Shown here: positions 59,950 through 64,000 of the stretch, piece by piece
How the letters are laid out: the number at the start of each line of letters is the position of its first letter
Position numbering within the stretch: position 1 is the stretch's first letter
DNA from: Rudaea sp. 3F27F6
GTDB lineage: Bacteria > Pseudomonadota > Gammaproteobacteria > Xanthomonadales > Rhodanobacteraceae
Direction of reading: 5' to 3'
Length of the DNA stretch: 64,000 nt
Assembly (NCBI RefSeq): GCF_005503555.1
Contig: NZ_SCNG01000001.1
Location: 62,001-126,000, forward strand
Notes under the pieces: generated by a model
The model's input: the letters and a program-made list of their open reading frames with translations, nothing else
The model's database searches: none
What the model was told of the DNA's origin: nothing
Position numbers and translations under genes: made by a program

Positions 59950-61269
59950 TCATGGGCGATAGGCGGGCGGCCAGCGCTCCTGCGCATGTTTCGGCGCGTA
60001 GCGATCGCGCAACAGCGTCTGGCGCGTGATTTGCGATGCGGGTTCGCCGCGAACGAGGACGAGATCGGGCGCACTGGCCGGCTCGAGCGGGTCGCCGCTC
60101 CATATCACCAGATCGGCGTCGAGTCCGCGCGCCATGCTGCCGTAGCGGTCGGCGATGCCGAACATGCGCGCCGGATGGATCGTCAACGCCTTCAGCGCTT
60201 CGGCAAAGGACAGACCGTTGGCGACCGCGAGACCCGCGCCTTCGCGCACGGCCGCGCCGGCGTTGTGGCTGAGATGGATCGTATTGCCCGACACGCTGAA
60301 CGCGATCGTCACGCCGGCCTTGGCCAGCAGCGCGGCGTTGTCGGCACGCGCGCCGAGTTCGTCGAAGGTCCACGGAATGTCCGCTTCGGGATCGAGCACG
60401 ACCGCGACCTTACGCGCCGCGAGCAGATCCGCACAGCGCCAGGCTTCGCTGCCGCCGAGCACGATCAACGGAAGGCGATAGTCGTCGGCCAGCGCCACGG
60501 CTTGGCGAATATCCGATTCGCGCGCGACACGCATAGCCAGGGGCATGTGTGTTTCGAGCATCGCGTGCAGCGCCGCGATGTTGAGCGAGTTCTGCAATTG
60601 ATCGCGCGGCGCCGGTACGGTTTTCGACGGGGCATAGGTCTTCGCTTCGTCGAAGGCGTTGCGCAACAACTGCCATTGCGCACTGCGCGAGCCGCCGCCC
60701 TGCTTGGTCGCGAATCCGCCGACGCTTGCATACATCGCCGCTCTGGCGCGATCGAGAATGCTGCCACCGGGTTGGATGCGCAGGACTGCGCCCATGCCGA
60801 GGAAGGCCGGGTCCGATGCCGCCGTGGGACTCGTCGCTGCGCGCGTCAGCCCGTCGGCGAGCGCCACCGGCAACAGCATCGAGTTCGCATTGAGTCCGTA
60901 CTGCACATCGAACGCCGCGCCGAGCGGGCCGCCGCTCACGCCGTGGTCGCGCGTTTCTTCGAGCGAGGAGACTTCGACTAGGCCAAGGTGCGTGTCCGCA
61001 TTCATCAGGCCCGGCGTGACGAGGCGGCCCACCGCGTCGATCACGCGCGCGCCCGGCGGCGGCGGCTCCTTGGCAACGACCGAGTCGTAGCGGCCGTCGC
61101 GGATCACGATAGTCGCATCGTCGACGCGGCCGCCGCTGGCGTCGGCCATTGTCCACGCCTGCGCATGCACGATGGCCACGGTTTCGCTCGCGCTCGCGTC
61201 GGTCGGCGCAAGACCGAACGCCAAGGCTGCGGCCATCGCACTTGCGAGCGACAAGAACTTATTTGCCAT
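59950..61269 (-). CDS. Exported amidohydrolase-like protein with altered first metal motif
   Basis: 439 residues, signal peptide to about residue 28 (AMAAALAFGLAPTDASA). The amidohydrolase barrel is recognisable, with AVGRLVTPGLMNADTHLGLV and, at the end, DADLVIWSGDPLEPASAPDL. The usual HxH after strand 1 is D-T-H, so the first metal-binding His is Asp. The later LETHMPLAMRVA and LSHNAG still offer His residues. It may use one metal ion, or be a non-catalytic partner. Its start overlaps the end of the gene at 61259 by 11 bases, so the two are co-expressed and possibly form a heteromer. Confidence 0.8.
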   Translation of the reverse strand: MANKFLSLASAMAAALAFGLAPTDASASETVAIVHAQAWTMADASGGRVDDATIVIRDGRYDSVVAKEPPPPGARVIDAVGRLVTPGLMNADTHLGLVEVSSLEETRDHGVSGGPLGAAFDVQYGLNANSMLLPVALADGLTRAATSPTAASDPAFLGMGAVLRIQPGGSILDRARAAMYASVGGFATKQGGGSRSAQWQLLRNAFDEAKTYAPSKTVPAPRDQLQNSLNIAALHAMLETHMPLAMRVARESDIRQAVALADDYRLPLIVLGGSEAWRCADLLAARKVAVVLDPEADIPWTFDELGARADNAALLAKAGVTIAFSVSGNTIHLSHNAGAAVREGAGLAVANGLSFAEALKALTIHPARMFGIADRYGSMARGLDADLVIWSGDPLEPASAPDLVLVRGEPASQITRQTLLRDRYAPKHAQERWPPAYRP

Positions 61270-62713
61270 CGCCGCCCACCTTCGCCGCCTTCGTCGTGCT
61301 CGGTTGGCCGAGTTCGAAATCCGAACGCGGCTGGCGCGCCGGATTTGCCCGGTCGTAGACCAGCGCGCCGTCGATGAAGACCTGATCGGCTTTGGTGTAG
61401 ACGCTGAACGGGTCGCCCGACCAGATCACCGCATCGGCGTTCTTGCCCGGTTCGAGCGAACCGATCTGCGCGTCGAGGCCGAGCACCTTGGCCGAGTTGA
61501 GCGTGACCCAGGCGATGGCGTGTTCGGCGCGGATATCGAGGCCCGCGCGGCGACCCGCGGCGAGCGCCTTGGCCGCTTCAAGCGGCAGGCGCTGGCCGAG
61601 CCACGGCGAGTCCGAGTGCAGCGCGACGCAGGCACCGGCCGCGTCGACAAACGTGGCGTTCTCACGGATGCCGTCGAGCGCTTCCATCTTGTAGCCCCAC
61701 CAGTCCGACCAGACGACGGCGCAGGTGCGATTCGTGACGAACAATTGCGGAATCTTGTAGGCCTCGACGGCGTGATGAAACGCGTCGATGCGGAAGCCCG
61801 CTTCTTTGGCGACGTCGAACAGAGTCGCCATGTCGTCGGCGCGGTAGCAATGCCAATGCACGCGGATATCGCCGTCGAGCACGCCGGCCAGCGTGTCTTC
61901 TTTCAGGTCGTCCTCGGGCGGCTTGCCGTGTTTGCCGGAGACGTAGTCCTGCCACTTTTTTCGATACTCCGCCGCAACCAGGAACGCAGCGCGCACGCCG
62001 GCGACATTGCCCATGCGACTCGAAGGGAACTTGCCCTTTTCGCCGAATGCGTATTTCGGGTTCTCGCCGCAGGCGAGCTTCATGCCGTACGGCGCGCCCG
62101 GAAATTTCATCGCCTGCACCGTCGTCGCCGGCACGTTCTTGAGCACCACGCTGCGGCCGCCGATCAGGTTGTTCGAACCCGGCAGGATCTGCAGCGCGGT
62201 GACGCCACCCGCGCGGGCGCGTGCAAACGACGGGTCCTGCACAGTGATCGAGTGCTCGGCCCAGACGTTCGGCGTAAGCGGATCGCTGATCTCGCTCACG
62301 TCCGAATTCTCCGCATCGAGGCTCGTGAACGGAGCGGCGAAGTCGCCGTCGTGCGAGTGCACGTCGATGATGCCGGGCGTGACCCAACGGCCCTTCGCGT
62401 CGATCGTGACGGCACCCGCGGGCGCGGCGACGGCCTGCGTGGAAAGCGCGACGATCTTGCCGTCGCGCATCAATAGGTTCGCGTGCTCGAAGCGGTGGCC
62501 GGCACCGTCGAGGACGGTCGCATCAACGATCAGCGTGTCCTGGCGCGGCAACGGCGCGTAGGTACTCGGGAACGGATTGCGCTTCCACGGCAGCGTAGCG
62601 TCGGCCGCTCCGCGTTCGCGCGCGGAATGCGGCCCTCGCTCTTCGCCGTGCGGGCCGGCTTGCGCGGTCGACAGCGTCAGCGCGAGAGCCGGCAAGAGTA
62701 AGGCGAACTTCAT
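61259..62713 (-). CDS. Exported metal-dependent amidohydrolase
   Basis: 484 residues from the ATG at 62713. Signal peptide of 18 residues (MKFALLLPALALTLSTAQA). Metal elements: ID-V-H-S-H after GRWVTPGI, a candidate Lys in PYGMKLACGENPKYAFG, VHWHCYRADDM (H-W-H), IDAFHHAVEAY, and an Asp in ALHSDSPWL. The closing GSLEPGKNADAVIWSGDPFS is canonical. It is fused by overlap to the altered paralogue at 59950. The CGENPKYAF stretch is seen in relatives of this periplasmic group. The substrate is unknown; imidazolonepropionase-like numbering would be a guess. Confidence 0.87.
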   Translation of the reverse strand: MKFALLLPALALTLSTAQAGPHGEERGPHSARERGAADATLPWKRNPFPSTYAPLPRQDTLIVDATVLDGAGHRFEHANLLMRDGKIVALSTQAVAAPAGAVTIDAKGRWVTPGIIDVHSHDGDFAAPFTSLDAENSDVSEISDPLTPNVWAEHSITVQDPSFARARAGGVTALQILPGSNNLIGGRSVVLKNVPATTVQAMKFPGAPYGMKLACGENPKYAFGEKGKFPSSRMGNVAGVRAAFLVAAEYRKKWQDYVSGKHGKPPEDDLKEDTLAGVLDGDIRVHWHCYRADDMATLFDVAKEAGFRIDAFHHAVEAYKIPQLFVTNRTCAVVWSDWWGYKMEALDGIRENATFVDAAGACVALHSDSPWLGQRLPLEAAKALAAGRRAGLDIRAEHAIAWVTLNSAKVLGLDAQIGSLEPGKNADAVIWSGDPFSVYTKADQVFIDGALVYDRANPARQPRSDFELGQPSTTKAAKVGGDGK

Positions 62714-62723
62714 GCGGCGAACG

Positions 62724-64000
62724 TCAGAACTTGCGCGTGATGGTGAAATTGGCCGCACGGCGCAGGCCGTAGTAACAGGCCGTCGCGTCCGAGCAGCGCG
62801 ACAGGTACTCGCGATCGAACAGGTTGGCGACGTTGAGCTGCAGCACCCATTTGTCCAGATTGTAGTGAACGGTCGCGTCCCACAGCACCACCGACGGCGC
62901 GGGGAACTGATTGAACGAATCGCCGTAGCTCTTGCCGACGTAGCGCATGCCGAGGCTGGCGCCGAGGCCGGCGAGAGATCCTTCCTGCTGGGTGTAGTCG
63001 ACGAGTCCCGAAAGCATTTGCTTGGGCACCTGGAGAAGCTGCTTGCCGAGGCTCGCGTCGTTGGCCTTGGTCACTTCCGAGTCGGTATAGGTGTAGGCCG
63101 CGTTGAAACTCCAGGTTTCGTTGAAGCGCGCGACCGCTTCAAGTTCGACGCCTTTGACTTCGACTTCGCCGGTCTGCACGTTGAAGAACGCATGCCCCGG
63201 ATCGGTCGTCAATACGTTCTTCTGGGTCAGATCGTAAACCGCCGCGGTGAACAGCAAACTCTTGCCCGGCCCGAGCACCGGCTGGTACTTGATACCGGCT
63301 TCGACTTGGTTGCCTTCGGTCGGCTTGAACAGTTTGCCGCTGAAGTCGGCGCCCGGCGTCGGCTGGAACGACGTCGCATAGGAGACGTACGGTGCGACGC
63401 CGCCGTCGAAGAGATAGTTGAGACCGGCGTGGTAGGTGAACTTGTTTTCGGTCGACGACGTGCCAGCACTCGTGGTGGTGACGTTGTCCTCGCGGCCGCC
63501 GAGCGTGAGCACCCAGCGATCGATCTTGATCTGGTCTTGCACGTAGAGGCCGGCCTGCTTCTGCACTTCGTTGACGTACGGGGAAAGCGGCGGAGTGACG
63601 ATCGGCGCGCCGTAAACGGGATTGAACAGATTCAGAGGCGGAACGGCATACGGACTGGGATTGCCGTCCGGACCGAGTTGGCCGGTGTAGGCGAATCCGA
63701 ATTCCGAGTTATCCGTATACCGACGGTAGTCGATGCCGACGAGCAGGTTGTGTTTCGCTGCGCCCGTGTCGAATTTGCCTTCGACACGCGAATCAACGTT
63801 GAACGATTTGACGTTCTCGTTGAACGGAAAATTGTTGCGGTTGACGAGACCGTAGTTGATCGAACCGTCGGGATTCGTCGCAAGGCCCGCGCCGTAGACC
63901 TGCAGGATCTTCACGTCGGACGAGAAGTACTTGAGGTTCTGCTCGAAGCGCCAGTCGTCGTTGAACTTGTGGTTGAAGTCGTAGCCGACGCCGTATTGAT
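62724..64000 (-). CDS. TonB-dependent siderophore-type receptor, C-terminal part (truncated by window edge)
   Basis: 425 residues to the edge; the frame is open upstream of 63914 (YGVGYDFNHKFNDDWRFEQN). This is the outer-membrane barrel with strands such as KHNLLVGIDYRRYTDNSEFG, WVLTLGGREDNVTT and VEAGIKYQPVLGPGKSLLFT. It ends with LFDREYLSRCSDATACYYGL and the terminal RAANFTITRKF, closing with Phe as outer-membrane proteins do. The pattern (EAGIKY, NLFDREYLSRC, YYGxxRxxxxxxxxxF) is that of TIGR01783 siderophore receptors such as FhuA, FoxA and FpvA. The plug lies outside the window. It stops 10 bp before the amidohydrolase start at 62713, so they could be co-transcribed. Confidence 0.87.
   Translation of the reverse strand, partial: QYGVGYDFNHKFNDDWRFEQNLKYFSSDVKILQVYGAGLATNPDGSINYGLVNRNNFPFNENVKSFNVDSRVEGKFDTGAAKHNLLVGIDYRRYTDNSEFGFAYTGQLGPDGNPSPYAVPPLNLFNPVYGAPIVTPPLSPYVNEVQKQAGLYVQDQIKIDRWVLTLGGREDNVTTTSAGTSSTENKFTYHAGLNYLFDGGVAPYVSYATSFQPTPGADFSGKLFKPTEGNQVEAGIKYQPVLGPGKSLLFTAAVYDLTQKNVLTTDPGHAFFNVQTGEVEVKGVELEAVARFNETWSFNAAYTYTDSEVTKANDASLGKQLLQVPKQMLSGLVDYTQQEGSLAGLGASLGMRYVGKSYGDSFNQFPAPSVVLWDATVHYNLDKWVLQLNVANLFDREYLSRCSDATACYYGLRRAANFTITRKF

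Noticed and set aside
56118-60029. A plus-strand open frame of about 1300 codons opposite the propeller-amidohydrolase gene
   Set aside because: Its composition is Arg/Ala/Val-rich low-complexity as expected for antisense reading of GC-rich DNA; the minus strand has a signal peptide, PD40 repeats and amidohydrolase motifs.

Overview
The window is GC-rich bacterial DNA, most likely from a gammaproteobacterium of the Lysobacterales (Xanthomonadales), Rhodanobacteraceae-like. This is inferred from gene content: many exported peptidases and amidohydrolases, TonB-dependent receptors, an ECF sigma factor beside a Ser/Thr kinase with a long C-terminal helical region, and palindromic intergenic repeats. 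No rRNA, tRNA, CRISPR or type VI secretion gene was found.

Region 1 (1-1848): the start of leuS (minus strand, cut by the window edge) diverges from an exported metal-dependent amidohydrolase.

Region 2 (1870-25476): a polymorphic-toxin locus on the minus strand. Its source is a 14-kb gene for a 4656-residue Sec-exported Rhs protein (two discoidin-like domains, about 13 IPT/TIG domains, three NBR1-type Ig domains, two BACON domains, an SpvB domain, a YD-repeat shell and a variable tip). An immunity gene resembling EF-Tu domain III overlaps its end. Downstream lies an array of displaced tips: Rhs-core duplications of about 0.3-1.7 kb joined to different toxin ends (AHH nuclease, nucleotidyltransferase-like, two unclassified tails), each with an immunity gene (Imm11/DUF1629, DUF6959-like, DUF7336-like, Imm32). 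Extra immunity genes (DUF2019, DUF1963-like, DUF6980-like, one unknown) have no toxin of their own. Repeated separators lie between cassettes: a decayed C-terminal piece of a tyrosine recombinase on the plus strand, followed by a 15-bp-stem hairpin. Two core duplications start at exactly the same base relative to the parent.

Region 3 (25792-26931): an exported glycerophosphodiester phosphodiesterase.

Region 4 (26978-36629): a compact seven-gene minus-strand operon of largely unrecognised proteins: two large beta-rich proteins, a peptidoglycan-binding/lytic-enzyme-like protein, a membrane protein, a helical protein, a possible GH75-like protein and a small helical protein. A small gene diverges upstream. 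This is the best candidate here for an undescribed system.

Region 5 (36637-50664): Ser/Thr kinase and ECF sigma factor, a CnoX/YbbN-type thioredoxin, an inverted-repeat intergenic element, an MFS transporter, a DUF4442 hotdog protein, DUF502, M14 and M13 metallopeptidases, and a LysR regulator.

Region 6 (50812-55967): a tightly coupled operon of TonB receptor, metallophosphoesterase, MFS transporter and histidine phosphatase, which suggests scavenging of a phosphorylated compound.

Region 7 (56139-64000, minus strand): a small exported protein, a beta-propeller/amidohydrolase fusion, two more exported amidohydrolases and the C-terminal part of a TonB-dependent, probably siderophore, receptor.
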